A DNA stretch of 64,000 nucleotides from Paenibacillus cellulosilyticus (GCF_003182255.1 NZ_QGTQ01000007.1:1-64000); one strand, 5' to 3'; shown: positions 29,359 to 40,152, numbered from the stretch's first letter. Notes: generated by a model not told the origin, from the sequence alone. Made by a program: numbers and translations.

Positions 29359-29633
29359 GGATTTCTAATCCCCCAAACCCCCTTTGGTCTACAAAGGGGG
29401 CCCCAAAGGGCGCTGCCCTCTGGACTCCCGTTCTAATGCAGCGTGGGAGGTACAGTCGGCGCACCTGCAGGGGATTGTGCTAGGAACGCTTTAGTCCTGA
29501 CGGACACGCTTTGGCTGCGGCGCTCCCGTGCAACGGAAGGGATGGCGCCGTTCCGGCGGGACCGGGGGGCTGCGGCTCCTTTGCGGAGCCTGGCCCTTGG
29601 TTCGCGCCCCGTTATGGGGCTGAACCAGGTTTT
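29359..29633. other. GC-rich spacer after gapA
   Basis: No gene is supported. It opens with the hairpin CCCCCTTT-GGTCTAC-AAAGGGGG (29378-29400) and then runs through GC-rich, partly inverted segments (for example GGCTCC..GGAGCC near 29573-29592). The ORFs here have no ribosome sites. Confidence 0.5.
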
Positions 29634-29666
29634 AACGTTCCTTCATTGTGAAGGAACGTTTTTTTA
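29634..29666 (+). terminator. Terminator between gapA and pgk
   Basis: AACGTTCCTTC/GAAGGAACGTT with a short loop is followed by a run of seven T. It is strong and lies inside the glycolytic cluster, so pgk onward probably depends on read-through or its own promoter. Confidence 0.93.
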
Positions 29667-29677
29667 TTATAGCGGGT

Positions 29678-29854
29678 GCTTCGAAGGCAGTTCGCTAAAG
29701 CGATCCGCATGTGGGTAACGCTCCGAGGGCGTGTCGACCGCTTGCAGCGGACACACTGGACGTGATGCTTCGAGGGCGTACCGCTAAAGCGGCACGCGTG
29801 GGGTAAAGCTTCGATGGCAGCTCGCTAAAGCGAGCCGCGTCGCTGCGCGACGGA
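29678..29854 (+). repeat. Four imperfect hairpin repeats before pgk
   Basis: Units start near 29678, 29720, 29767 and 29808 and share GCTTCGA(a/g/t)GGC followed by a hairpin such as CGCTAAAGCG and then CCGC or CGCG with GGGTAA. Three keep CGCTAAAGCG; the second has CCGCTTGCAGCGG instead. They end about 30 bp before the pgk ribosome site. Confidence 0.75.
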
Positions 29855-29897
29855 TTCTTTTATTTCATCTTCGCCTATTCCAAAGGAGGCTTTCTCA

Positions 29898-31079
29898 ATG
29901 AACAAGAAAAGTGTTCGCGACGTCGAAGTCGCAGGTAAACGCGTATTCGTTCGCGTCGATTTCAACGTACCACTCGAAAATGGCAAAATTACGGATGACA
30001 CGCGTATCCGTGAAACGCTCCCTACGATCAAGTTCCTGATCGAAGGCGGCGCGAAAGTTATCCTCGCATCGCACCTTGGCCGTCCTGCTGGTCAAGTTGT
30101 GGAAGAGCTGCGTCTGACGCCGGCTGCAGAGCGCCTCTCCGAGCTGCTCGGCAAGCCAGTTGTTAAAGCAAACGAAGTTGTAGGCGAAGCGGTAAAAGCG
30201 CAAGTAGCTGCACTGCAAGCTGGCGACGTGCTCCTGCTCGAGAACGTTCGTTTTGAAGCAGGCGAAGAAAAGAACGATCCAGCACTCGCGAAACAACTCG
30301 CTGAGCTGGCTGACCTGTTCGTAAACGATGCATTTGGTGCTGCTCACCGTGCACACGCTTCGACAGAAGGCATCGCTCACCTGCTTCCAGCTGTATCCGG
30401 TCTGCTCGTAGAGAAAGAGCTCGATGTTCTCGGCAAAGCGCTGAACAACCCAGAGCGTCCTTTCACGGCAATCGTTGGCGGTTCGAAAGTTAAGGACAAA
30501 ATCGACGTTATCAACAAAATGATCGAGATCGCAGACAACATTCTCATCGGTGGCGGTCTGTCGTATACGTTCCTGAAAGCACAAGGCAATGAAGTTGGCA
30601 AATCGCTGCTTGATAACAGCAAGCTCGACCTGACGCTTGAGTTCATCGAAAAAGCGAAAAAACTGGGCAAGAACCTGTACCTGCCAGTTGATATCGTTGT
30701 AACAGACGACTTCAGCGCAGACGCTAACACGCAAATCGTTGGCGTAGACGGCATCCCTGCTGAATGGGAAGGCATCGACATCGGTCCGAAAACGCGTGAA
30801 ATTTACGCTGACGTTATCAAGAACTCGAAGCTCGTTGTATGGAACGGACCAATGGGCGTATTCGAAATCGAGCCATTCTCCCATGGTACGCGTGCAGTTG
30901 CACAAGCATGCGCAGAGACGGCTGGTTACACGGTAATCGGCGGCGGCGACTCGGCTGCAGCAGCTGAGAAATTCCACCTGGCTGACCGTATGGACCATAT
31001 CTCGACGGGCGGCGGCGCTTCCCTCGAGTTTATGGAAGGCAAGGCCCTTCCAGGCGTAGTAGCCCTCAACGACAAGTAA
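29898..31079 (+). CDS. pgk: Phosphoglycerate kinase
   Basis: Transfers phosphate from 1,3-bisphosphoglycerate to ADP. In 393 residues the signature [20 protein letters not shown] is near 14-33, the hinge and substrate region is SHLGRP near 62, and the nucleotide region is [12 protein letters not shown] near 348. Codon use matches that of a highly expressed gene. Ribosome site AAAGGAGG lies 8 nt before the ATG. Unusual repeats flank it on both sides. Confidence 0.98.
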   Translation: MNKKSVRDVEVAGKRVFVRVDFNVPLENGKITDDTRIRETLPTIKFLIEGGAKVILASHLGRPAGQVVEELRLTPAAERLSELLGKPVVKANEVVGEAVKAQVAALQAGDVLLLENVRFEAGEEKNDPALAKQLAELADLFVNDAFGAAHRAHASTEGIAHLLPAVSGLLVEKELDVLGKALNNPERPFTAIVGGSKVKDKIDVINKMIEIADNILIGGGLSYTFLKAQGNEVGKSLLDNSKLDLTLEFIEKAKKLGKNLYLPVDIVVTDDFSADANTQIVGVDGIPAEWEGIDIGPKTREIYADVIKNSKLVVWNGPMGVFEIEPFSHGTRAVAQACAETAGYTVIGGGDSAAAAEKFHLADRMDHISTGGGASLEFMEGKALPGVVALNDK

Positions 31080-31378
31080 GACCGTTGATCACGAAGTAAC
31101 GCTTAGAAGCATATTCGGCATCGAATCTTGCATTAGCTCTCGAGCTCCGTTGCTCATGTAGGGTTAGCCTACATTCCGCTACTCGCTCTTCGATCTAATG
31201 CAACCTTCTCGGTGCTGAACGGTCTTACAGACCGTTGATCACGAAGTAACGCTTAGAAGCATATTCGGCATCGAATCTTGCATTAGCTCTCGAGCTCCGT
31301 TGCTCATGTAGGGTTAGCCTACATTCCGCTACTCGCTCTTCGATCTAATGCAACCTTCTCGGTGCTGAACGGTCTTAC
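31079..31378 (+). repeat. Perfect tandem duplication, 2 x 150 bp
   Basis: Copy 1 spans 31079-31228 and copy 2 spans 31229-31378, with no mismatch that I can find. Each unit is itself an inverted structure: AGACCGTT/AACGGTCT at the ends, TTGCATTAG/CTAATGCAA inside, and ATGTAGG-GTTAG-CCTACAT at the centre. It begins at the last base of the pgk stop codon. No ORF is supported. Confidence 0.95.
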
Positions 31379-31440
31379 AGACCGTTGATCACGAAGTAAC
31401 GCTTTGAAGCATATTCGGCATCGAATCTTGCATTAGCTCT
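31379..31440 (+). repeat. Third, partial copy of the 150-bp unit
   Basis: The first ~62 bases match the unit with one visible change (GCTTTGAAGC for GCTTAGAAGC), then the sequence diverges. A short piece resembling the unit end (CCTCGGTGCTGAA) reappears near 31614. Confidence 0.9.
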
Positions 31441-31454
31441 AGGGCTAAGCTGCT

Positions 31455-31574
31455 CCATGCTTCTACGTCATTAGAAGCATGGAGGTTTGCGATGAAGGTC
31501 TCTCCGGAAACCTTGCAGCGTCATGCAGGTCCGACTGCATGACGCTGCTCCCAGCTTTTACGTCATTAAAAGCT
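31455..31574 (+). repeat. Three strong hairpins upstream of tpiA
   Basis: Stem 1 is CCATGCTTCTA/TAGAAGCATGG (31455-31482). Stem 2 is GCAGCGTCATGCAG/CTGCATGACGCTGC (31515-31548). Stem 3 is AGCTTTTA/TAAAAGCT (31553-31574). Stems 1 and 3 share the same loop, CGTCAT. None has a T-run. They lie about 100-220 bp before tpiA. Confidence 0.85.
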
Positions 31575-31677
31575 GCTTCGTAGACATATGAGGCTTCAAT
31601 CTAAAAGCAATATCCTCGGTGCTGAATAGCTTGCGGGTTTCTAAATAAATAAATGCATTAGAAGGGAGATTTCTGAC

Positions 31678-32433
31678 ATGAGCAGAAAACCAATCATTGC
31701 AGGCAACTGGAAAATGTTCAAAACGGTTAGCGAAGCACAATCGTTCTTCTCCGAAGTGAAAGGCAAAGCGGAGGTTGAAGGCGTAGAGAGCGTAATCTGC
31801 GCTCCGTTCACGGCGCTTCCAGCACTCGTTGAAGCTGCTAAAGGCACGAACATCGCGATCGGCGCACAAAACCTTCACTTCGAAGACAACGGTGCATTCA
31901 CAGGCGAAATCAGCGGCGTAATGCTGGCTGACCTCGGCGTGAAATATGTGATCATCGGCCACTCCGAGCGTCGTGCGTACTTCGCTGAGTCCGACGAGAT
32001 CGTAAACAAAAAAACGCACGCGGCATTCAAGCATGGCTTGACGCCAATCGTTTGCGTAGGCGAGAAGCTCGAAGAGCGTGAAGCTGACCAAACGAAAGAA
32101 GTGTGCAAAGTACAAACAGAAGCTGCCTTCCAAGGCCTGTCCGCTGAGCAAGCAGCACAAGTTGTTATCGCATATGAGCCAATCTGGGCTATCGGAACGG
32201 GCAAATCGTCGACAGCGGCTGACGCTGAGGACGTTATCGCTTATATCCGCGGCATCGTAGCTGGCCTGTACGGCGAAGCAACGGCAAACGCAGTTCGCAT
32301 CCAATACGGCGGCAGCGTTAAGCCAAACAATGTTACGGAGTACCTCGGCCAAGCGAACATCGACGGCGCACTGGTAGGCGGCGCAAGCCTCGAGCCAGCA
32401 TCGTACATCGCGCTGGTTGAAGGAGCGAAGTAA
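31678..32433 (+). CDS. tpiA: Triosephosphate isomerase
   Basis: Interconverts DHAP and GAP. Of 251 residues, the N-terminal GNWKMFKT holds the catalytic Lys, GHSERR near residue 95 holds the catalytic His and [11 protein letters not shown] near 163 holds the catalytic Glu and loop 6. GGSVKPNN and GGASLE form the phosphate site. Ribosome site AGAAGGGAG precedes the ATG. It is followed by gpmI with one base between stop and start. Confidence 0.98.
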   Translation: MSRKPIIAGNWKMFKTVSEAQSFFSEVKGKAEVEGVESVICAPFTALPALVEAAKGTNIAIGAQNLHFEDNGAFTGEISGVMLADLGVKYVIIGHSERRAYFAESDEIVNKKTHAAFKHGLTPIVCVGEKLEEREADQTKEVCKVQTEAAFQGLSAEQAAQVVIAYEPIWAIGTGKSSTAADAEDVIAYIRGIVAGLYGEATANAVRIQYGGSVKPNNVTEYLGQANIDGALVGGASLEPASYIALVEGAK

Positions 32434-32434
32434 G

Positions 32435-33967
32435 ATGACGGCTCCTAAACCTGTAGCACTGATCATCCTTGACGGCTTTGGTCTTCGCAACGACGTTGTT
32501 GGTAACGCAGTTGCGCAAGCAAACAAACCGAACTACGACCGCTACTGGGCGACGTATCCCCACACGACGCTGACGGCATGCGGCGAAGCGGTAGGTCTGC
32601 CAGAGGGTCAAATGGGCAACTCCGAAGTTGGCCACTTGAACATCGGCGCTGGCCGTATCGTATACCAGGATTTGACTCGCATCAGCAAGTCGATCCGCGA
32701 CCGTGATTTCTTCGATAACGAAACGCTCGTAGCAGCGGTGCGCAACGCGAAGAACAACGGCAAGAAGCTTCACCTGTACGGCCTGCTGTCCGACGGCGGC
32801 GTACACAGCCACATCGCGCACCTGTTCGCTCTGCTTGAGCTGGCGAAGAAGGAAGAAATGAACGATGTGTTCATTCATGCATTCCTTGATGGCCGCGACG
32901 TATCGCCAGACAGCGCAGTTGGTTATCTGGAGCAGCTCCAAGCGAAAATCGCAGAAGTTGGCGTAGGCAAAATCGCGACTGTTCAAGGCCGCTACTACGC
33001 AATGGACCGCGACAAGCGTTGGGAGCGTACGGAGAAATCGTACCGCGCAATGGTATACGGCGATGGTCCTCAATATACGGACGCGCTGCAAGCAGTGAAG
33101 GAATCGTACGAGAAGTCGGTCATGGACGAATTCGTTATGCCGACGGTTATCGTTGAGAACGGCAAGCCTGTAGGACTCGTTGAATCGGGAGATTCGGTTG
33201 TGTTCTTCAACTTCCGTCCTGACCGTGCGATCCAGCTGTCGCAAGTGTTCACGAACGAAGATTTCCGCGGTTTCGACCGTGGCGACAAATGCCCGCGCAA
33301 CCTGCACTTCGTCTGCCTGACGCTGTTCAGCGAGACGGTTGGCGGCTACGTGGCTTACTCGCCGAAAAACCTCGACAATACGCTGGGCGAAGTGCTCGTG
33401 CAGAACGGCAAAAAGCAGCTGCGTATTGCTGAGACAGAGAAATACCCGCACGTTACATTCTTCTTCAGCGGCGGACGCGATGTTGAGCTGGAAGGCGAAA
33501 CGCGTATCCTGATCAACTCGCCGAAGGTTGCAACGTATGACCTGCAGCCTGAGATGAGCGCTTATGAAGTAGCTGCTGCAGCGGTCGCTGAGATCGAAGC
33601 AGACAAACACGATGCGATCATCCTCAACTTCGCAAACCCTGACATGGTCGGCCACTCCGGTATGCTGGAGCCTACGATCAAGGCAGTAGAAGCGACAGAT
33701 GAGTGCCTGGGCAAAGTAGTTGAAGCGGTTCTGGCCAAAGGCGGCGTAGCTCTCATCACGGCTGACCACGGCAACGCGGATATGGTTATCGACGAGAACG
33801 GTCGTCCGTTCACGGCGCATACGACGAATCCGGTTCCGTTCATCGTGACGAAACAAGGCGCTGAGCTGCGTGAAGGCGGTATTCTCGCTGACATCGCACC
33901 AACGATCCTGAAGTTCCTTGAGCTGAAACAACCAGCTGAAATGACAGGCGAATCGATCGTTAAGTAA
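32435..33967 (+). CDS. gpmI: 2,3-bisphosphoglycerate-independent phosphoglycerate mutase
   Basis: Manganese enzyme that converts 3-phosphoglycerate to 2-phosphoglycerate; in spore formers its pH-sensitive activity lets spores store 3-PGA. The alkaline phosphatase-fold metal site is seen as LIILDGFG near the start, the phosphoserine loop as [16 protein letters not shown] near 57-72 and the second metal cluster as ADHGNAD near 448 with HTTNPVPF. At 510 residues it matches B. subtilis (511). The ATG at 32435 has AAGGAG inside the tpiA end. Confidence 0.97.
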   Translation: MTAPKPVALIILDGFGLRNDVVGNAVAQANKPNYDRYWATYPHTTLTACGEAVGLPEGQMGNSEVGHLNIGAGRIVYQDLTRISKSIRDRDFFDNETLVAAVRNAKNNGKKLHLYGLLSDGGVHSHIAHLFALLELAKKEEMNDVFIHAFLDGRDVSPDSAVGYLEQLQAKIAEVGVGKIATVQGRYYAMDRDKRWERTEKSYRAMVYGDGPQYTDALQAVKESYEKSVMDEFVMPTVIVENGKPVGLVESGDSVVFFNFRPDRAIQLSQVFTNEDFRGFDRGDKCPRNLHFVCLTLFSETVGGYVAYSPKNLDNTLGEVLVQNGKKQLRIAETEKYPHVTFFFSGGRDVELEGETRILINSPKVATYDLQPEMSAYEVAAAAVAEIEADKHDAIILNFANPDMVGHSGMLEPTIKAVEATDECLGKVVEAVLAKGGVALITADHGNADMVIDENGRPFTAHTTNPVPFIVTKQGAELREGGILADIAPTILKFLELKQPAEMTGESIVK

Positions 33968-34167
33968 GACGATACAGGTCCAAGATGCGTATGGATCGGC
34001 GGCGGGTGGAGAGACTCGTTTAGATAGACTGCTGACCAGCGCAGGGACGTTCTAAATTTTTCGAAAATAATGTCAGACTGCGCGGCTAGGACGTGCATTC
34101 GGAGCGATTTTCGTATACCATAGGAATGTTGGTTTCGAAGAGTTTGGCAACCATTACAACTTAATGA

Positions 34168-35484
<1,317 letters not shown>

Positions 35485-35515
35485 TAATAATAACCGCTCG
35501 TCATAGCGGTTATCG

Positions 35516-35557
35516 AAGCTCTCCCTTAGCGTCCGAGGCTAAGGGAGAGCTTTTTTT
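35516..35557 (+). terminator. Terminator of eno
   Basis: Stem AAGCTCTCCCTTAGC/GCTAAGGGAGAGCTT with a seven-base loop is followed by a T-run. A smaller hairpin AACCGC/GCGGTT at 35491-35512 precedes it. Confidence 0.95.
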
Positions 35558-35759
35558 CATTTTTCATAAGGGAGATCACTCCTAACTTTCGTTCTCCTCT
35601 AGCACAGATGAACAGAACAATATCATTGATTTGTATGCATGAATGACAAAAATACAAATAATCCGTGCACAAACCGACATAGCAACTGAGAAGCGCAGCG
35701 CTTATCATCAGAGGTAGAAGCATAGCTTGTCCAATCCAATCAAGGTGGTGCTTATTAAT

Positions 35760-36527
35760 ATGACAAAACCGCTTATCGGCATTCAATTGTATACACTTCG
35801 TGATGTTACGGAAACAGATTTGCTCGGAACCATTCGCAAGGTAGCTGAACTGGGTTATGAGGCTGTCGAATTCGCCGGCTTCTTCGGCCACTCGGCAGCT
35901 GAGGTCCGCAAGGTATTGGATGAGACAGGCTTGAAAGCGCCTTCGGCACACGTGCCGATGCAATGGTCCGAACCAGAAGACAAGATGTGGGCAGCCTATG
36001 AAGAAGCACTCGTATTTGCGAAAGAAATCGGTCTGACTTATATCGTTACACCTTGGGCGCCAATGCCGGAAGTGCCAACGATCGAAGACGTGAACAAGCT
36101 GGCCGCAGTGCTGAAGCGTGCATCCGAGCTGGCGCGTGAAGCTGGTTTCATCTATGGCTACCACAACCATGATTTTGAACTGAAGCAAGTAGACGGCGTG
36201 ACGGTGATGGATCATCTGCTGACGCAGCTTTCGCCAGAAGAGTTGATCGCGGAGTTCGACCTCGGTTGGGTACACATGGGCGGCGCAGTTCCGGTAGACT
36301 ATATCAACCGTTATGCGGGTCGTGTGCCGCTGGCGCACTTCAAAGACTTCGGCGATGGCACGAAGGATACGGAAATCGGCCGCGGCGTTGTAGATTTCGA
36401 GCCGGTATTGGCGGTTGCGGAGCAAGCAGGCATCGAATACTTCATCGTCGAGCAGGAGCAATTCCAAGTCTCGTCGCTGGAAAGCGCGAAGATTTGCTTG
36501 GAATACTTCAGACAACGTGGATATTAA
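35760..36527 (+). CDS. Sugar phosphate isomerase/epimerase (xylose isomerase-like TIM barrel)
   Basis: A 255-residue member of the AP endonuclease 2/IolE-like superfamily. Visible metal-site motifs are GYHNHDFEL near 140, EFDLGWVHMGG near 175 and HFKDFGDG near 205; GIQLYTLRD is the usual N-terminus. The substrate is unknown, probably a sugar or inositol derivative. ATG 35760 lies 11 nt after AAGGTGG; the frame is open upstream. A ROK kinase follows 88 bp later, so the pair may act on the same sugar. Confidence 0.85.
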   Translation: MTKPLIGIQLYTLRDVTETDLLGTIRKVAELGYEAVEFAGFFGHSAAEVRKVLDETGLKAPSAHVPMQWSEPEDKMWAAYEEALVFAKEIGLTYIVTPWAPMPEVPTIEDVNKLAAVLKRASELAREAGFIYGYHNHDFELKQVDGVTVMDHLLTQLSPEELIAEFDLGWVHMGGAVPVDYINRYAGRVPLAHFKDFGDGTKDTEIGRGVVDFEPVLAVAEQAGIEYFIVEQEQFQVSSLESAKICLEYFRQRGY

Positions 36528-36615
36528 TCGCTATAATAAATAGCAATGACAAGTGGGACGGTTCGCGAATGAGCGGCCGTCCTCTTGCTGTATGAGAGCG
36601 AGGAGAGTATCGAAC

Positions 36616-37500
36616 ATGCGAATTGGCGCGATAGAAGCGGGCGGCACGAAGTTTGTATGCGGCATCGGCGATGAGACAGGGGCGATTCATGAGCGGACAA
36701 GCTTTCCGACGAATCAACCAGAAGTAACATTGGAGCGAGTGTTGGCGTTTTTTGAAGGGAAGGGCGTAGAGGCCATTGGCATTGGTTCATTCGGGCCGAT
36801 CGGCGTCAACCCTGCGAGCGCAGATTACGGGCACGTAACGACGACTCCGAAGCCGGGCTGGTCCGGATTCGATTTCCTCGGTACGATGAAGAAACGTTTC
36901 GATGTCCCATACGGCTGGGATACGGATGTGAATGCAGCGGCATACGGCGAGTCGGTGTGGGGAGCAGCGCAGGGGCTGAACAGCTGCGTCTACTACACGA
37001 TTGGCACAGGCGTCGGAGTGGGCGTCTATGCGGAAGGTCGTCTCGTGCACGGCCTTGTTCATCCGGAGGGAGGCCATGTGTTGACACGCCGGCATCCTGA
37101 GGATACCTTTGCAGGCTGCTGCCCTTACCACGGCGACTGCTTGGAAGGAATGGCGGCTGGCCCTGCAATCGAGAAGCGATGGGGAATCAAAGGCAGCGAG
37201 CTGACCGTAGACCATCCGGCATGGGCAATGGAGGCATTCTACATTGGGCAAGCGGTGGCCAATAGCGTGCTTATGCTGTCCCCGCAAAAGGTCATTCTCG
37301 GCGGCGGCGTTATGCACCAACAGCAGCTGTTCCCAATCATCCGAGCCGAAGTAAAACGTCTGTTGAACGGCTACGTAAGTGCCTCCCAACTGACAGATGA
37401 CATCGACAGCTATATCGTCCAACCAGGCCTCGGCGACAACGCCGGTCTGTGCGGCGCACTAGCCCTCGGATTAGCGGCTGCGAAACAATCCCATTCATAG
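36616..37500 (+). CDS. ROK-family fructokinase-like sugar kinase
   Basis: A 294-residue sugar kinase of the fructokinase branch (B. subtilis YdhR/GmuE type). The ATP site is AIEAGGTKFVCGIGD at 4-18, the sugar site is WDTDVNAAAYGE near 101, a zinc-binding set is HVLTRRHPEDTFAGCCPYHGDCLEG near 155-180 and the second phosphate loop is GGGVMHQQ near 232. The substrate is inferred as fructose or mannose. ATG 36616 follows GAGGAGAG. The terminator at 37507 ends the unit. Confidence 0.9.
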   Translation: MRIGAIEAGGTKFVCGIGDETGAIHERTSFPTNQPEVTLERVLAFFEGKGVEAIGIGSFGPIGVNPASADYGHVTTTPKPGWSGFDFLGTMKKRFDVPYGWDTDVNAAAYGESVWGAAQGLNSCVYYTIGTGVGVGVYAEGRLVHGLVHPEGGHVLTRRHPEDTFAGCCPYHGDCLEGMAAGPAIEKRWGIKGSELTVDHPAWAMEAFYIGQAVANSVLMLSPQKVILGGGVMHQQQLFPIIRAEVKRLLNGYVSASQLTDDIDSYIVQPGLGDNAGLCGALALGLAAAKQSHS

Positions 37501-37506
37501 TTGTCA

Positions 37507-37572
37507 AAAAGGGCTGTTCGCGCAGTCGAAGTCGCAGCAGACTTCGTCCTAGCACGAACAGCCCTTTGTTGT
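37507..37572 (+). terminator. Long hairpin terminator after the ROK kinase
   Basis: AAAGGGCTGTTCG/CGAACAGCCCTTTG forms the outer stem, and AGTCGAAGTC/AGACTTCGT pairs inside. The T-run is short (TTTGTTG). Confidence 0.75.
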
Positions 37573-37659
37573 CGGCGTCTCACGCAGGGAGCCGCGCGAA
37601 GCGTGACGGAACGGTACGTGGCCGTGACCGTAGTCAACCTCATGCTCGTTGATAGGATA

Positions 37660-37682
37660 AGTGTAGTAAAACTATACTTATT
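37660..37682. repeat. Near-perfect palindrome
   Basis: TAAGTGTAGT-AAA-ACTATACTTA has 10-bp arms with one mismatch. It could be an operator or a replication/transposition end; nothing nearby identifies it. Confidence 0.55.
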
Positions 37683-37771
37683 CCACGATATCGCATCTTC
37701 AACAACCAATAAGTGCTGTAAAACCGCGCCTAATGCGGCTCTCAGTACGAATATCTACACCACATAATCCA

Positions 37772-37796
37772 TTAAGTAATGCTTAACATTACTTAA
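37772..37796. repeat. Perfect palindrome, 10-bp arms
   Basis: TTAAGTAATG-CTTAA-CATTACTTAA. The role is unknown. Confidence 0.65.
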
Positions 37797-37881
37797 TCCT
37801 CCAACTATATAGCCCGGACAAAAATAAGCGCGAAACTAGCAGAGCTCTTATTTCTGTTCGACCACAACACACCACCCCGTT

Positions 37882-38052
37882 CGAACAAAAGCTGTGCCCC
37901 CAAAGGGGCACGCGACTCTCAGCACGCAGCATCCCACTCGCGACTCTGTCCGCAACCGCCACCTTCCGGGGTCCAGGTATAAAGTTTCCGTAGGAAGCTA
38001 CTTCGGAAGCATACCTAGTCCCATAGGAGCCTCCCTGGCAGGGAAGCTGACA
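37882..38052 (+). repeat. Dispersed intergenic repeat, copy B
   Basis: Contains AAAGCTGTGCCCC-CAAAGGGGCACGCGAC, CGCGACTCTGTCC, CCTTCCGGGGTCCAGG, an insert with the inverted TTTCCGTAGG..CTTCGGAA, then GCCTCCCTGGCAGGGAAGC. It lacks the 22-bp units that follow copies A and C. Confidence 0.8.
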
Positions 38053-38189
38053 AGTGCGCACCTACCTGTCGTCCCCGCTGCTCTAACGGACTGAACCGAC
38101 GCTATTTGCACCAAATCAAACACTTCAGATTCTAGCGGACTCAGGTGCGCTTATATGATGGTTTTTCTCGTATGAAGCCCATACTCCAC

Positions 38190-38380
38190 ACAAATAGAGC
38201 TTGTGTAGTCCGTTACATCTCAAAACGAGCTATTCAACAGTAATTAGCGCTTCTGTGGTCCGTTACAGTAATAGAGTGAGGAACAAGCGAGTAGCAAGGC
38301 AGGCGGAGAGACTGGAACGAAACTCGAACAATAGCTGTGTCCATTAGCGGCTCAATGTCCGTCACAGCAATAGAGTGAGT
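38190..38380 (+). repeat. Diverged direct repeats around GTCCGTTACA
   Basis: Three related segments: AGAGCTTGTGTAGTCCGTTACA, AGCGCTTCTGTGGTCCGTTACA (cut here at 20 bases: GCGCTTCTGTGGTCCGTTAC) and AGCGGCTCAATGTCCGTCAC. The last two are each followed by AG(T/C)AATAGAGTGAG. This resembles an intergenic repeat common in Paenibacillus, from memory. Confidence 0.6.
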
Positions 38381-38428
38381 GCCAGGCGAGAAACTGGCAG
38401 TCAGAGTAACTCAAACGAAAGCTCGAAC

Positions 38429-38592
38429 AAAAGCTGTGCCCCGAAAGGGGCATGCGACACCCAGCTCGCATCATCTCATCCGCGTCTCTGTCCCGCTACC
38501 AACCCCTTCCGGGGGCCAGGGGACGGGAGTCCCATGGGGCCCTCCCTAGCAGGGAGGGTTTGGTTGGGTAGAAATGTTGTTGGGTAGAAATG
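38429..38592 (+). repeat. Dispersed intergenic repeat, copy C, with short units
   Basis: Contains GCTGTGCCCC-GAAAGGGGCATGCGAC, CGTCTCTGTCCC, CCTTCCGGGGGCCAGG, an inverted GGGACGGGAGTCCCATGG-like part, then CCCTCCCTAGCAGGGAGGG. Two units of TTGGGTAGAAATGTTG follow, which match the core of the 22-bp array at 18.8 kb. Confidence 0.8.
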
Positions 38593-38702
38593 TTGAAATA
38601 TCGGGGTCAGGGGCAGAGCCCCTAGAGTTGCAGGTGTACAAACGGGGTCCAAGGGGCGTAGCCCCTGAAATCCTCCCTAGCAGGGAGGACTCAGGAGGGT
38701 GG

Positions 38703-39434
38703 TCAAATCGGTTTCCGCCGGAAATACATTTGCCCCACCACAAAGAATAGAACAAAACTCACACTTATGACCGAACACAGTGTCGTCATCGACAGATGGA
38801 AGGCATCAGGTCCGTCATCAAGCTGCTGAGACAGCATGACGAGCACCGGCTGGTCCCACGGATAGTACGGTGCAAAGCGCTCCGAGTTCGCGATAATGAT
38901 GTTCGGCAGCGTGAAGATCGCGTTAATCGCGAGCGGCGCTGCGAAGCTGGCCCATGCGACGGATACGCCCATCTGCAGGGAGGCCAGCGGCATGCATGCG
39001 AGCCAGCTGCCGATCAAGCTGAACAACAGACCCGGCCATTGAATCGGGTCCGTATAGCCCTTGATCGTTCCAACAAGAAGCAGCGCGCCGAGGAACACAG
39101 CCTGCGTGGCAAGCAGGAGCAGCATGACCGAAACGAACTTGCCGATGTACACCGCACCTCGGCTGACCGGCAGCGCAAGCAGCTGCTTCCAACCGCCGCC
39201 GGCGTGCTCCAGGCGACATACTGACGCGGAGAACACGCCTGCGAGCAGAGGCATCAGCAGCAGCGCATGCATGATGCCCATCGTATGCAGCAGCTCATCC
39301 CACTGATTGCCGCCGCTCATGTCATCGCTTTCGAGCAACCCAATTAGAGAACAAAGAGCAGGACTAACGAATATTAACCACAGAATCGGCGACTTGCGCC
39401 ATTTGATCCATTCGGAACGTAAGACAGCCCACAT
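38703..39434 (-). CDS. ABC-2 type permease (antibiotic/lantibiotic-type exporter), second subunit
   Basis: A 243-residue protein with about six membrane segments, starting MWAVLRSEWIKWRKSPILWLIF, the usual opening of permeases that protect against lantibiotics or bacitracin-like peptides (MutG/EpiG-like). The preceding permease ends one base before it starts. It is the last gene of an RR-HK-ATPase-permease-permease unit on this strand. The substrate is inferred only from the layout. Confidence 0.82.
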   Translation of the reverse strand: MWAVLRSEWIKWRKSPILWLIFVSPALCSLIGLLESDDMSGGNQWDELLHTMGIMHALLLMPLLAGVFSASVCRLEHAGGGWKQLLALPVSRGAVYIGKFVSVMLLLLATQAVFLGALLLVGTIKGYTDPIQWPGLLFSLIGSWLACMPLASLQMGVSVAWASFAAPLAINAIFTLPNIIIANSERFAPYYPWDQPVLVMLSQQLDDGPDAFHLSMTTLCSVISVSFVLFFVVGQMYFRRKPI

Positions 39435-39435
39435 G

Positions 39436-40152
39436 TCATTTCACGTCCTTTCTAACGAAATGGACGCTTCCTGCAACGTAAATCAAGAGTCCAACAGTCA
39501 AGCCGAGCGCAGCAGGGATGAGCGGTTCATTCCACTGATTGTCGAGCATCGGCCATTTGTAGGGGACGAAGTCTCCGAGCGTCATGCCGAACATGGAGAC
39601 GACCGTTCCCAGGACGCCGACCGTAAGCGGAATCGCTTGATTCGCCAGCGAGACGGACAACCACAGCTGCACGGCCCCGATCGGCAGTGCTGCTAGCAGC
39701 GGGAGATAGCTGACTCGCAGCAGCTCGGTATAAGGGATGTCAGTCCCGAGGGATAAACATAATCCGAGCACGACAGTGCCAACCGCCAGCATGGTGCATG
39801 CGGCAAACATTAGCCCCATAAGCAGCACGAACTTAGCGGCGTACACGGATAGGCGGGACAGCGGCAGCGCCAACGTCTGTTTCCACGAGTTCGTCGCATG
39901 CTCAACGCCAGCGATCATCGAAGCGATAATGGCTAAGCCCATAATGAGCGAGGGTACCGCGAGAAAATGCATTTCGCTTAGCATATGGCCCCAAGGGTTG
40001 TCGGCATTGAGCTTCATCAGATAGTCGTACCGAAGCGCATAGTTGGCAGCTTGCAGCAGGACGACGCCGAAGCCTCCGGCTGCGATTAGCGGCCATATCG
40101 CCTTGCGGCGGATTTTGAGCCGTTCGACGGCAAGCAGCTGGAGCAGCATCAT
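39436..40152 (-). CDS. ABC-2 type permease, first subunit
   Basis: A 238-residue membrane protein with about six hydrophobic segments and the family opening LLAVERLKIRRKAIWPLIAAGG. It resembles MutE/EpiE-type permeases. It overlaps the ATPase gene by 4 nt, so the two are translationally coupled. With the next gene it should form a heterodimeric membrane part. Confidence 0.82.
   Translation of the reverse strand: MMLLQLLAVERLKIRRKAIWPLIAAGGFGVVLLQAANYALRYDYLMKLNADNPWGHMLSEMHFLAVPSLIMGLAIIASMIAGVEHATNSWKQTLALPLSRLSVYAAKFVLLMGLMFAACTMLAVGTVVLGLCLSLGTDIPYTELLRVSYLPLLAALPIGAVQLWLSVSLANQAIPLTVGVLGTVVSMFGMTLGDFVPYKWPMLDNQWNEPLIPAALGLTVGLLIYVAGSVHFVRKDVK

Larger units (their letters stand above)
37501..38702. 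other. 1.2-kb gene-free, repeat-filled region
   Basis: No ORF with a ribosome site is seen. It holds the long hairpin above, two palindromes (37660-37796), two copies of the dispersed repeat (37.9 and 38.4 kb), a stretch of diverged direct repeats around GTCCGTTACA (38190-38380) and a partial repeat next to the ABC permease end (38640-38695). Confidence 0.75.

Noticed and set aside
29443-29718. 91-codon ORF after gapA
   Set aside because: It runs through the terminator and repeat region and has no ribosome site or family match.
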